DNA of 64,000 bases. Source: Sulfitobacter sp. F26204 (lineage in GTDB: Bacteria; Pseudomonadota; Alphaproteobacteria; Rhodobacterales; Rhodobacteraceae). The DNA is taken from positions 263,289 through 327,288 of the forward strand of contig NZ_JAPMLQ010000004.1 in NCBI RefSeq assembly GCF_026410305.1, read 5' to 3'. Every line of letters starts with the position of its first letter. The stretch's first letter is position 1. Below the pieces are notes generated by a model. It made no database searches. It was not told the origin of the DNA and saw only the letters and a list, made by a program, of their open reading frames with translations. The position numbers and the translations under genes are program-made. Positions 43,897 through 52,284 of this stretch are shown piece by piece.

Positions 43897-44379
43897 ATGA
43901 GCCGTCTTGACCTCTTTATCAACCGTATGGTGTCGCAGCGGGCTTGCCTAGACCATGCCGCCGCTATGACCCGATCAATGAATGGCCCTGTGTTCGAACT
44001 TGGGCTGGGTAATGGGCGAACCTACAGCCATATGGTCGAGAAGATGCCGGGTCGTGACATCTTCGTGTTTGAACGTGCGGTCGCGTCACACCCGTCAAGC
44101 ACACCACCAGATGACATGCTGATCCTTGGTGATGTGAACGAAACGCTGATTCAGGCACTGGCACGTTTTGGTGCGACCGCATCACTGATCCATGCGGATC
44201 TGGGCGGGCACAACCTTGAAAAAAACGACGCTTTTGCGCGTGCAGTGTCGCCCTTGATCGAGCCTCTGCTGGCACAGGGCGGGCTGATGGTCTCCAGTGA
44301 CCGGATGTATTTCGAAACCCTTGGCGAACAACCGCTGCCGTCTGATGCTGTTCCGGGACGATGCTTCATCTACGGTTGA
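43897..44379 (+). CDS. Small class I SAM-dependent methyltransferase (paralogue of the one at 27734)
   Basis: 160 aa from the ATG at 43897 (AAAGGA six bases upstream). It starts MSRLDLFINRMVSQRACLDHA and has the SAM motif ELGLGNGRT at residues 34-42, exactly as in the protein at 27734. IHADLGGHN replaces AHYDFGFG, and the end is GRCFIYG versus ERYLFYR. It is thus a second copy of the Methyltransf_17-like family, here without glycosyltransferase neighbours. It is divergent from the Yej-like transporter and upstream of an IclR gene. The acceptor is unknown. Confidence 0.82.
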   Translation: MSRLDLFINRMVSQRACLDHAAAMTRSMNGPVFELGLGNGRTYSHMVEKMPGRDIFVFERAVASHPSSTPPDDMLILGDVNETLIQALARFGATASLIHADLGGHNLEKNDAFARAVSPLIEPLLAQGGLMVSSDRMYFETLGEQPLPSDAVPGRCFIYG

Positions 44380-44465
44380 TCTTCTGAAACTGCCTGCCAC
44401 ACTGCACCGGTCAAAGTACCCTTGCGTGAATCGGGAGGGGTCTTTAGGTGTTGCCTTGCCAAAGT

Positions 44466-44478
44466 GAAATTCAATTTC
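44466..44478. promoter_or_regulatory. IclR-type operator candidate upstream of the second IclR gene
   Basis: GAAAT-TCA-ATTTC is a perfect palindrome 81 bp before the regulator ATG. The half-sites resemble the GAAAT/ATTTC core of known IclR-family operators. A longer imperfect symmetry (GTGTT...AACAC) surrounds it. Autoregulation is the simplest reading. Confidence 0.5.
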
Positions 44479-44558
44479 GCCAAGCAAAACACTGGAAGCA
44501 CATCAATGCACCTATCAATGCATCAATTCGGGCCATATGCCACAGGGCTCTTGCTGAG

Positions 44559-45335
44559 ATGAAGGATCAGGTTGCAGACCGCAAATTTGCCAATACCCTT
44601 GCCCGTGGCCTTGGCGTGCTGCGGGTTTTTCGCGCCAGTGACAATGGATTGACCCATGCCGAAATCGCGACGCGCACGGGGCTGCCGAAGCCGACAATAT
44701 CACGTTTGACCTATACGCTTTGCGAGCTGGGTTATCTGGTTCATGGTGGGCGCAACGAACGTTTCAGGCTTGGCCCGGCATCGGTCGCGCTTGGATCTGT
44801 TGCCGCGCTTTCGATCAGCTTTGTGGATCTGGCGTCCGAGGCCATGCAGAAGTTGGCTGATGAAACCGGTACGCTTGCATTGATCGCGGTGCGCGATGGA
44901 GATCGGATGCTCTTGGTCAAAACATGGCGGCCCGTGGGGGCTGCGACCATATGGCTGGACCCCGGACAACGGATCCCGCTTTTTGGGTCGTCCTCGGGAC
45001 TTGCGGTTCTGGCCACATTGGACGAAGACAAGTTTCTTGCGCTGAGCGACAGTGCCGAAATGATGGATCTGCGCCGGGAAGGATATGGTCAATTGATCGG
45101 CCAGGGCTTTGCGATAGCGCCGGAACCTTTGCGTTATGCCAGTACCGTCAATGCGGTGAGCGTCCCCTATTTCGCGACAGAATTCGGAGAAAGCGTCGCC
45201 TTTACCTGCGGCGCATTGCCAAGGGACTTGCCGGATGCACGGATGATACAAGACGTCGGACCGGCCCTCAGAGACACTGTGCGTGCATTGGAACAACGCA
45301 CCGGACATGCGTCGGCTTTGGCCCGGCGCGGATGA
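44559..45335 (+). CDS. IclR-family transcriptional regulator of the acyl-CoA cluster
   Basis: 258 aa from the ATG at 44559; the upstream frame lacks family sequence. Residues about 10-70 are the winged helix (NTLARGLGVLRVF, HAEIATRTGLPKPTISRLTYTL). The effector domain has VDLASEAMQKLADETGTLALIAVRDGDRMLLVK and PLFGSSSGLAVLA. The next gene starts 18 bases after its stop, so it is probably in the same transcript as the beta-oxidation genes and controls them. The effector is likely an acyl-CoA or aromatic acid of that pathway, by inference. Confidence 0.9.
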   Translation: MKDQVADRKFANTLARGLGVLRVFRASDNGLTHAEIATRTGLPKPTISRLTYTLCELGYLVHGGRNERFRLGPASVALGSVAALSISFVDLASEAMQKLADETGTLALIAVRDGDRMLLVKTWRPVGAATIWLDPGQRIPLFGSSSGLAVLATLDEDKFLALSDSAEMMDLRREGYGQLIGQGFAIAPEPLRYASTVNAVSVPYFATEFGESVAFTCGALPRDLPDARMIQDVGPALRDTVRALEQRTGHASALARRG

Positions 45336-45352
45336 AACCCCAGGAGAACATG

Positions 45353-47449
45353 ATGAGCGACCCGATAGTCTATACCCGTCACGATGACACAGCCATTTTG
45401 TGCATTCGCAATCCGCCGGTCAATGCCCTGTCCCATGCCGTGCGGCAGGGGTTATGGGACGCAATGGACCGTGCCGAGGCTGACAGTGGGGTGCGTGCCG
45501 TACTGATCGTAGGTGACGGTCGCGCCTTTATCGCAGGCGCTGACATCACCGAATTCGGCAAGCCCCCGTTGGAACCGCATCTGCCGGTCCTGTGTAACCG
45601 GATCGAAGCATCGCCGCTGCTGGTTGTCGCCTCGATGCATGGTGTATCGCTGGGGGGCGGGCTTGAGGTTGCGCTGTCGGCACATTATCGAATTGCCCAG
45701 CCCAGCGCCCGTGTCGGTCTGCCCGAAGTGCATCTTGGCCTGATCCCCGGTGCCGGTGGCACCCAGCGGTTGCCACGCCTGATCGGTGCTGAAAAGGCAT
45801 TGGAAATCATCACTAGTGGCCGCCAGGTCAAGGCAGCCGAGGCGCTGGACATGGGGGTCGTCGACCGTGTGGAGGAAGGCGAGCCGGAAGCCGTAGGTCT
45901 TGCTTATACACGGGATCTGCTGGCTGAGGGCGCCAGTCGCCGCCCTGTGAGTGAATTGCCCGCTGCCCCTGCGATTGACTGGGACGCAACCTATGACGCG
46001 GTGCTGGCCAAGGGACGCGGCCAGATCAGCCCGGCAATCGCCGTGCGTGCCGTTCAAGCCGCGAGTGAATTGCCCTTTGAGGAGGGGCTGAAAAAAGAGC
46101 GTGACCTGTTCATGGAGTTGATGCAAACCGATCAGCGCCAAGGTATGATCCACGCCTTTTTCTCGGAACGTGCAGTTGGCAATCTGGCGGAATTGAAAGG
46201 TGTCACGCCGCGTGACCTGAAGGCAATCGGCGTGATCGGTGGCGGTACGATGGGGGCAGGTATTGCCACAGCCGCCTTGCTGTCGGGTCTTGAGGTTGTC
46301 TTGATCGAGATGAAGGCGGAGGCGGCCGAGGCCGCTCTTGACCGGATCAGCGGCAACCTATCGGGGGCATTGAAACGCGGCAAGATTAGCCAGGAACAGT
46401 TCGATGCGTTGACGCAGAAAGCATTAAGCGTGTCGACCGACTACGACAGTCTGAGCGATGTCGACCTGGTGGTCGAAGCGGTGTTTGAAAACATGGATGT
46501 CAAGAAAGAGGTCTTTGGCAAACTCGACGCCGTATGCAAACCGGGCTGTGTTCTGGCATCCAATACATCCTACCTTGACGTCGATGAAATCGCCGCCGCC
46601 ACCTCGCGCCCGGAGGATGTGATCGGTTTGCACTTCTTTTCTCCCGCGCACATCATGAAACTGCTCGAAGTGGTTGTAGCGGAAAAAACCGCCCCCGATG
46701 TAGTTGCTACAGGATTTGCGCTGGGAAAGGCGCTGGGCAAGATTTCAGTGCGTGCCGGGGTTTGCGACGGATTTATCGGAAACCGTATTCTGGCCAGTTA
46801 CCGGACTGCTGCGGATCACATGGTGCTGGACGGGGCGACACCCTATCAGATCGACGCAGCCCTTACCAAATTCGGTTTTGCAATGGGCCCGTTTGCGGTG
46901 GCCGACCTTGCCGGTCTCGACATCGGCTGGATGACCCGCAAGCGAAAAGCCCCTGACCGTCATCCCGAAGAACGTGTCCCGACCTACATCGACAAACTCT
47001 GCGAAGAGGGGCATTTCGGACAAAAGACGGGAGAGGGATACTATATCTATTCTGCCGGCAAACGTGCCGGTGTACCCAACCCCAAGATCGCGGAACTGGT
47101 GGCGGCCGAACAGCAGAGTCTGGGAATTACGCCACGTCCCTTTAGCGACGAAGAGATTGTGCGCCGCTACATGTGTGCCATGGTGAACGAAGCTGCGAAA
47201 GTCGTAGGTGAAGGCATTGCCCGCCGTCCGCTGGACGTCGATATGACATTGCTTTTTGGATACGGATTTCCGCGCTATTGGGGGGGACCGATGAAATGGG
47301 CCGATATTGTTGGGTTGCCGACCGTGCTCGCCGATATTGAAGCCTATGCCAAGGACGATGCCTGGTTCTGGCAACCTGCCCCCCTGTTGAAAACGCTGGT
47401 CGCAGAAGGCCGTACATTTGATGATTTGAACAAGGATGCTGCAAAATGA
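45353..47449 (+). CDS. Bifunctional enoyl-CoA hydratase / 3-hydroxyacyl-CoA dehydrogenase
   Basis: 698 aa; the ATG at 45353 has AGGAG six bases upstream (another ATG at 45350). The N-terminal crotonase domain (residues 1-190) keeps both catalytic glutamates, Glu105 in GGGLEVAL and Glu125 in [15 protein letters not shown]. The NAD domain starts near residue 287 ([22 protein letters not shown]). The dehydrogenase has [17 protein letters not shown] and [11 protein letters not shown]. The C-terminal half repeats the helical dimerisation domain. It performs the middle two steps of beta-oxidation and is the FadJ/peroxisomal-type fusion. Its last four bases overlap the thiolase gene. Confidence 0.95.
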   Translation: MSDPIVYTRHDDTAILCIRNPPVNALSHAVRQGLWDAMDRAEADSGVRAVLIVGDGRAFIAGADITEFGKPPLEPHLPVLCNRIEASPLLVVASMHGVSLGGGLEVALSAHYRIAQPSARVGLPEVHLGLIPGAGGTQRLPRLIGAEKALEIITSGRQVKAAEALDMGVVDRVEEGEPEAVGLAYTRDLLAEGASRRPVSELPAAPAIDWDATYDAVLAKGRGQISPAIAVRAVQAASELPFEEGLKKERDLFMELMQTDQRQGMIHAFFSERAVGNLAELKGVTPRDLKAIGVIGGGTMGAGIATAALLSGLEVVLIEMKAEAAEAALDRISGNLSGALKRGKISQEQFDALTQKALSVSTDYDSLSDVDLVVEAVFENMDVKKEVFGKLDAVCKPGCVLASNTSYLDVDEIAAATSRPEDVIGLHFFSPAHIMKLLEVVVAEKTAPDVVATGFALGKALGKISVRAGVCDGFIGNRILASYRTAADHMVLDGATPYQIDAALTKFGFAMGPFAVADLAGLDIGWMTRKRKAPDRHPEERVPTYIDKLCEEGHFGQKTGEGYYIYSAGKRAGVPNPKIAELVAAEQQSLGITPRPFSDEEIVRRYMCAMVNEAAKVVGEGIARRPLDVDMTLLFGYGFPRYWGGPMKWADIVGLPTVLADIEAYAKDDAWFWQPAPLLKTLVAEGRTFDDLNKDAAK

Positions 47450-48618
47450 AACAAGCTGTTATTGTCTCCACCGCCCGTACAGGGCTTGCGAAGTCCTTTC
47501 GAGGATCCTTTAACATGACGCATGGTGCCGCAATGGGTGGTCATGCGGTCAAACATGCGGTCGAACGGGCCGGGTTGGCACCGGATCAGATCGAGGATGT
47601 GGTCATGGGCTGCGCCACACCCGAAGGCGCGACCGGCGGCAATATTGCGCGCCAGATCGCGTTGCGCGCGGGCCTGCCGATCACGGCATCTGGTGTGACG
47701 GTAAACCGTTTCTGCTCGTCTGGACTACAATCGGTTGCAATGGCGGCAAACGCCATCACCCAGGAAGGAGCCGGACCGATGGTTGCAGGGGGCGTCGAGA
47801 GTATCTCGATGGTAGGTCCGCATTCCATCGCAGTAAAAGACCCCTGGCTTGAGGAGCATAAACCCGCGATCTATATGACGATGATCGAAACGGCGGATAT
47901 TGTGGCGGAACGCTATGGCTTGAGCCGTGAATATCAGGATGAATTCGGTCTGCGCAGTCAGCAATTGATCCATGCCGCGCAGCAGGCAGGCAAGTTCGAC
48001 AATGAAATCGTGCCGATGACAACCACGATGGGCATGAAAAACAAAGAGACCGGCGAGGTCACGCATCACGAAGTGACCGTTGACAAGGATGAATGCAACC
48101 GCCCCGGCACCACACTGGAGGGATTGGCAGGACTTGCACCCGTGCGCGAAGGTGGTTTTGTGACCGCAGGCAATGCCAGCCAGTTGTCTGATGGTGCCGC
48201 TGCAGTGGTGGTAATGGACAGCAAACAGGCCGAAAAGCAGGGCCTTGAACCGCTGGGCGCTTTCAAGGGTTTTGCCGTCGCAGGTTGTGAACCTGACGAG
48301 ATGGGCATCGGCCCGATTTATGCCGTGCCACGGCTGCTGGAGCGTCACGGTTTGAAAATTGACGACATCGACCTGTGGGAGTTGAACGAAGCCTTTGCTT
48401 CTCAGTGCCTTTATTCCCGAGACAGATTGGGCATCGATCCGGAAAAATACAACGTCAACGGGGGGTCCATCGCCATCGGCCATCCTTTTGGCATGACAGG
48501 CGCACGCTGCACGGGGCATCTGCTTTTGGAAGGTAAGCGGCGCGGTGCGAAACTGGGCGTTGTGACAATGTGTATTGGCGGCGGCATGGGTGCTGCTGGC
48601 CTGTTCGAAATCTACTAG
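47446..48618 (+). CDS. Acetyl-CoA acyltransferase (thiolase)
   Basis: 390 aa. It cleaves 3-ketoacyl-CoA with CoA to give acetyl-CoA. The nucleophile is Cys90 in [16 protein letters not shown]. The other catalytic motifs are [23 protein letters not shown] (His) and [13 protein letters not shown] (second Cys). Length is normal for degradative thiolases. It starts inside the end of the preceding bifunctional gene, matching the usual fadBA order. A 109-bp gap with two hairpins separates it from the dehydrogenase genes. Confidence 0.95.
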   Translation: MKQAVIVSTARTGLAKSFRGSFNMTHGAAMGGHAVKHAVERAGLAPDQIEDVVMGCATPEGATGGNIARQIALRAGLPITASGVTVNRFCSSGLQSVAMAANAITQEGAGPMVAGGVESISMVGPHSIAVKDPWLEEHKPAIYMTMIETADIVAERYGLSREYQDEFGLRSQQLIHAAQQAGKFDNEIVPMTTTMGMKNKETGEVTHHEVTVDKDECNRPGTTLEGLAGLAPVREGGFVTAGNASQLSDGAAAVVVMDSKQAEKQGLEPLGAFKGFAVAGCEPDEMGIGPIYAVPRLLERHGLKIDDIDLWELNEAFASQCLYSRDRLGIDPEKYNVNGGSIAIGHPFGMTGARCTGHLLLEGKRRGAKLGVVTMCIGGGMGAAGLFEIY

Positions 48619-48645
48619 ATTGTTTTTGGATGTGCTGGAAAACTT

Positions 48646-48700
48646 GCTGTCTCTCCCGTTGGATCGTTGAGAGAGGCAGCGGGTTGACTTCATGCAACCC
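48646..48700 (+). promoter_or_regulatory. Two successive hairpins between thiolase and acyl-CoA dehydrogenase genes
   Basis: GCTGTCTCTC (48646-48655) pairs with the region 48669-48680, and GGGTTG (48681-48686) pairs with CAACCC (48695-48700). No T-run follows. They could mark an mRNA processing point or a pause that sets different levels for the two halves of the cluster. Confidence 0.45.
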
Positions 48701-48727
48701 AGAAACTGACCCCAAGGGAGAGACCCA

Positions 48728-49933
48728 ATGGACCTGAGCTATTCAGACGAAGAAAAGGCATTTCGCGACGAAGTCCGAAACTTTTTGGCGGAAAAGTTGC
48801 CGAAAGACCTGCGCGACAAGGTGGCAGGCACGGATGGTGACGGGTTGACCAAGGAGGATATGGAACGTTGGCATAGCATTCTGAACGATCAGGGTTGGCT
48901 GGTGCCCAACTGGCCAAAGAAGTTTGGCGGCGCCGAATGGAATGCGGTGCAAAAGCACATCTTTGAAGAGGAAGCCGCAGCCGCAAATGCCCCGCGCATT
49001 GTACCGTTTGGGTTTTCGATGCTGGCCCCGGTGCTGCACAAATTCGGCAGCCAGGAACAGAACGACTATTGGCTTCCGCGGATGTTGAATGGTGACGATT
49101 GGTGGTGTCAGGGATATTCGGAACCGGGGGCAGGGTCCGATCTGGCGTCGCTCAAGACCACGGCCGTCCTGAACGAAGCTGGTACTCATTACATCGTGAA
49201 CGGACAGAAAACCTGGACGACCTTGGGCCAGCACGCGAACATGATCTTCTGCCTCGTGCGCACCAACAAGGATGTGAAGCAACAGGAAGGCATTTCCTTT
49301 CTGCTGATCGACATGACAACGCCCGGTATCGAAGTTCGTCCGATCATCTTGCTTGATGGTGCCCATGAGGTGAACGAGGTCTGGTTCACGGACGTCGAAG
49401 TGCCTGTCGAGAATTTGGTGGGTGAAGAGAACAAGGGCTGGACCTATGCCAAATATCTTCTGACACATGAACGCACGAATATCGCGGGCGTCGGGTTTTC
49501 CAAAGCTGGACTGAACACTGTCAAACGTTTGGCCAAGGCCGAAATGTCCAATGGCAGACCGTTGATCGAGAACCCGCATTTCGCGGCACGTATTGCACAG
49601 GTCGAGATTGACCTCTGGGCCATGTCAACGACCAACCTGCGCATCATCTCAAAGGCTGCTGGCGGCGGTACACCAGGGATCGAAGCCTCGATGCTCAAGG
49701 TCAAGGGCACCGTAATCCGCCAGGAAATCAATGATCTGGCGCGCCGGGCGGCGGGTGTCTACGCAATGCCTTTTGCCTCTGAAGCGCTTGAAGGCTCCAA
49801 TGCGGGGCTGCCCGATCCGCTTGGCGCGGGACCGGTGGCCGCCAAATATTTCAACAATCGAAAGCTGTCGATCTTCGGCGGATCCAATGAGATCCAAAAA
49901 GGCATCATCGCCAAAGTAAGCATGGGAGGGTAA
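48728..49933 (+). CDS. Acyl-CoA dehydrogenase, large-subunit (PimC-like) type
   Basis: 401 aa flavoprotein. It starts MDLSYSDEEKAFRDEVRNFL. The FAD/substrate segment is WWCQGYSEPGAGSDLASLKT, followed by NGQKTWTTLGQHANMIFCLVRT, GAHEVNEVWF and HERTNIAGVGFSKAG. The end IFGGSNEIQKGIIAK carries Gly where classic enzymes have the catalytic Glu of YEGT. This layout matches the large subunit of pimeloyl-CoA dehydrogenase and other two-gene dehydrogenases. AGGGAGA lies before the ATG. The partner is the next gene, five bases away. Confidence 0.93.
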   Translation: MDLSYSDEEKAFRDEVRNFLAEKLPKDLRDKVAGTDGDGLTKEDMERWHSILNDQGWLVPNWPKKFGGAEWNAVQKHIFEEEAAAANAPRIVPFGFSMLAPVLHKFGSQEQNDYWLPRMLNGDDWWCQGYSEPGAGSDLASLKTTAVLNEAGTHYIVNGQKTWTTLGQHANMIFCLVRTNKDVKQQEGISFLLIDMTTPGIEVRPIILLDGAHEVNEVWFTDVEVPVENLVGEENKGWTYAKYLLTHERTNIAGVGFSKAGLNTVKRLAKAEMSNGRPLIENPHFAARIAQVEIDLWAMSTTNLRIISKAAGGGTPGIEASMLKVKGTVIRQEINDLARRAAGVYAMPFASEALEGSNAGLPDPLGAGPVAAKYFNNRKLSIFGGSNEIQKGIIAKVSMGG

Positions 49934-49938
49934 CGCCG

Positions 49939-51072
49939 ATGAATTTCGAGCTGACAGAAGAGCGGCAAATGCTGCAGGATACGCTGCGACGTTTTCTGCG
50001 TGACCGTTATGATACTGCGACACGTAACAAGATCCTGGACAGTGAGACCGGGCTGTCCCCTGAAATCTGGCAGGAACTGGCCGAACTTGGCGTGATTGGC
50101 GCATTGTTCACGGAAGAACAGGGCGGCTTTGGCGGCAAGGGATTTGATCTTGCCGTTGTTTTTGAGGAACTCGGCCGCGCCGGGGTTGTGGAACCGTTTC
50201 TTGATACAGCCGTGCTGGCCGGTGGTTTGGTTGCAGATTTGGGCAACGAGAGTCAGCGTACACTGGTTGAGGAAATCATCGAGGGCACCTGCCAGATGGC
50301 CTTTGCCCATGGCGAACCGACCAGCCGTTATGACCTGAACCGCGTTCAGACTACGGCAAGGAACGTGGGTGATGCCATCGTCCTGAACGGGCATAAGGCT
50401 GTTGTGGTCAATGCGGAAGCTGCGGACCATTTGGTCATCTCGGCCCGTGAGGGCGGTGAACCATCAAAGGAAGCGGGAATATCTCTGTTTCTGGTACCCG
50501 CAGACACCAAAGGTATCACAATACAGGGCTATGCGCTGCTGGCTGGTGGCCGCGCCGCCGAAGTCATGTTGGATGAAGTGACAATTCCTGTGTCCGCCCG
50601 CCTGGGTAAAGCAGGTGAAACATTTGCGGCGATCGAGGCACGTATAGCGGCCGCTTCCATCGCGCAATGCGCCGAAACCTTGGGGGCGATGGATACCGCA
50701 ACAGCGTTGACCAAAGAATACCTGATGACACGTAAACAATTCGGACGTCCCATCGGCACGTTTCAGGCACTGGCGTTTCGCATGTCGGAGATGTTGATCG
50801 AGATGGAGCAAGCCCGCTCCGCCGTGATCAATGCAGCCGGTCATCTGGAAGCCAGCCGCAAGGAGCGCGAGATCAATGTCTCGGCGACCAAAAACCTGAT
50901 AGGCCGGGTCGGGCGTCTGGTGGGTGAGGACAGCATCCAGATGCACGGTGGCATTGCCATGACCCAAGAATATGAACTGGCCCATATCGCAAAACGCATT
51001 GTTATGGCCGACCACCGTTTTGGAGACACGGATCATCATCTTGAGCGCTTTATCGCTCTTGGTGCCATGTGA
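49939..51072 (+). CDS. Acyl-CoA dehydrogenase, small-subunit (PimD-like) type
   Basis: 377 aa. It starts MNFELTEERQMLQDTLRRFLRDRYD, has GLSPEIWQELAELGVIGALFTEEQGGFGGKG, the middle domain MAFAHGEPTSRYDL, and the C-terminal GGIAMTQEYELAHIAKRIVMADHRFGDTDHH. The canonical C-terminal catalytic Glu is not visible here either (RFGD in place of YEGT). Paired genes of this kind form alpha2beta2 dehydrogenases that act on long or dicarboxylic, steroid-side-chain or cyclic acyl-CoAs. Its stop overlaps the GTG of the thioesterase gene. Confidence 0.92.
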   Translation: MNFELTEERQMLQDTLRRFLRDRYDTATRNKILDSETGLSPEIWQELAELGVIGALFTEEQGGFGGKGFDLAVVFEELGRAGVVEPFLDTAVLAGGLVADLGNESQRTLVEEIIEGTCQMAFAHGEPTSRYDLNRVQTTARNVGDAIVLNGHKAVVVNAEAADHLVISAREGGEPSKEAGISLFLVPADTKGITIQGYALLAGGRAAEVMLDEVTIPVSARLGKAGETFAAIEARIAAASIAQCAETLGAMDTATALTKEYLMTRKQFGRPIGTFQALAFRMSEMLIEMEQARSAVINAAGHLEASRKEREINVSATKNLIGRVGRLVGEDSIQMHGGIAMTQEYELAHIAKRIVMADHRFGDTDHHLERFIALGAM

Positions 51073-51491
51073 GCGAAGCCAGCAAGACACTGCCGCCGCA
51101 TGAAGCTCCTGAAAGCGGGGCGGAACTGTTGGTGGGTTACCGTATCAATCTTGCCGACCCTTCGGGATTGGCGACGGTGACGCTTGACATCGACGCGAAA
51201 CACCGCAACCGAAACGGCACATTGCACGGTGGCATCCACGCGATGATGTTGGACGCAGCCGCCGGCTTCGCCGCCTCGCGGTTTATGGCGGGTGACGGCC
51301 TCTTGGTGCCGGTCGTGACGCTGTCGCTGACCACGAATTATGTTGCGGCTATTGCCGATGGGCGCGTGGTGGCGACGGGCCGTGTCACAGGGGGCGGGTA
51401 CAAGATTGTTTATGCCACGGCAGAAATAACTGATGCCGGAGGTCAGGTGCTGTCCTCGGCCTCGGGTGTGTTTAAAAGGGCTGCAAAATGA
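51069..51491 (+). CDS. PaaI-type hotdog thioesterase
   Basis: 140 aa, GTG start overlapping the preceding stop by four bases. The hotdog motif HRNRNGTLHGGIHAMMLDAAAGFAAS contains the conserved HGG, followed by VTLSLTTNYVAAIADGRVVATGRV. PaaI-like enzymes hydrolyse hydroxylated aromatic or medium acyl-CoAs to free CoA when a pathway stalls. It overlaps the next gene by four bases. Confidence 0.9.
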   Translation: MSEASKTLPPHEAPESGAELLVGYRINLADPSGLATVTLDIDAKHRNRNGTLHGGIHAMMLDAAAGFAASRFMAGDGLLVPVVTLSLTTNYVAAIADGRVVATGRVTGGGYKIVYATAEITDAGGQVLSSASGVFKRAAK

Positions 51492-52258
51492 ACGCACGTA
51501 TTGAAGACGCCGGTGATCGACTGATCATCTGGAACGGGAATACCGCCAAACGTGGTGCTTTGTCGCCCGAACTTTACGATTGTATCAACACGGCCTTGGT
51601 ACAGGCCACGGAGCCGCGCATTCGCGCTGTGATCCTTACCTCGGAGGGCGGGTTTTTCTGCGCAGGTGGCAACCTCAATGTGCTGATTGAACGCCGTAAG
51701 ATGTCAGAAGAGGCACGGCGCGAAAAGGTTGATGAATTGCATGATTTGCTCCGCGCGATGCGGGCAAGTCCGGTGCCCTTGATTGCGGCGGTCGAAGGCG
51801 GGGCCGCTGGCGCCGGTCTCAGTCTTGCGCTTGCCTGTGATCTGATCGTCGCTGCCAAGGATGCGAAATTCACCGCGGCCTATGTCAAGGCCGGTCTGGT
51901 CCCCGATGGTGGATTGACCTCTGCGATGGCGCGGTTATTGCCGCGCCCTTTGGCGATGGAAATGTGCTTGCTTGGCCGTCCCGTCCTGGCGACGCGTTTT
52001 GCAGAGCTTGGCGCGGTGAACCGCCTGAGCGGCCCGGGCAAGGCGATGGAGGAAGCGATGGCAATTGCGGATCATTTGGCGGCAGGCCCGCGTGAGGCGC
52101 AGGGCGTGATCCGTGGATTGGTCGCCCAAGCCTATGAAACCAGCGAAACTGAGCAACTGGACGCAGAACGTGATGCCATGGCCGCGGCCGCGGGAAAAGA
52201 CGAGGCCGCCGAAGGCATCGCGGCTTTCTTGGAAAAACGCGCGCCAGCCTATCCCTAG
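51488..52258 (+). CDS. PaaG / alternative oxepin-CoA hydrolase-like crotonase
   Basis: 256 aa, crotonase fold. The oxyanion hole is in GGFFCAGGNLNVL, and the second half has EGGAAGAGLSLALACDLIVAA, AYVKAGLVPDGG and RPLAMEMCLLGRPV. The two hydratase glutamates are replaced by Ser112 and Tyr132, while Asp140 of the VPDGG motif matches the catalytic Asp of PaaG (ring 1,2-epoxyphenylacetyl-CoA isomerase). It is therefore unlikely to be a simple enoyl-CoA hydratase and more likely an isomerase or oxepin-CoA hydrolase-type enzyme. It overlaps the thioesterase gene by four bases. Confidence 0.87.
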   Translation: MNARIEDAGDRLIIWNGNTAKRGALSPELYDCINTALVQATEPRIRAVILTSEGGFFCAGGNLNVLIERRKMSEEARREKVDELHDLLRAMRASPVPLIAAVEGGAAGAGLSLALACDLIVAAKDAKFTAAYVKAGLVPDGGLTSAMARLLPRPLAMEMCLLGRPVLATRFAELGAVNRLSGPGKAMEEAMAIADHLAAGPREAQGVIRGLVAQAYETSETEQLDAERDAMAAAAGKDEAAEGIAAFLEKRAPAYP

Positions 52259-52284
52259 GCAGAGGCGCAGGCGAGGATAGAGCG

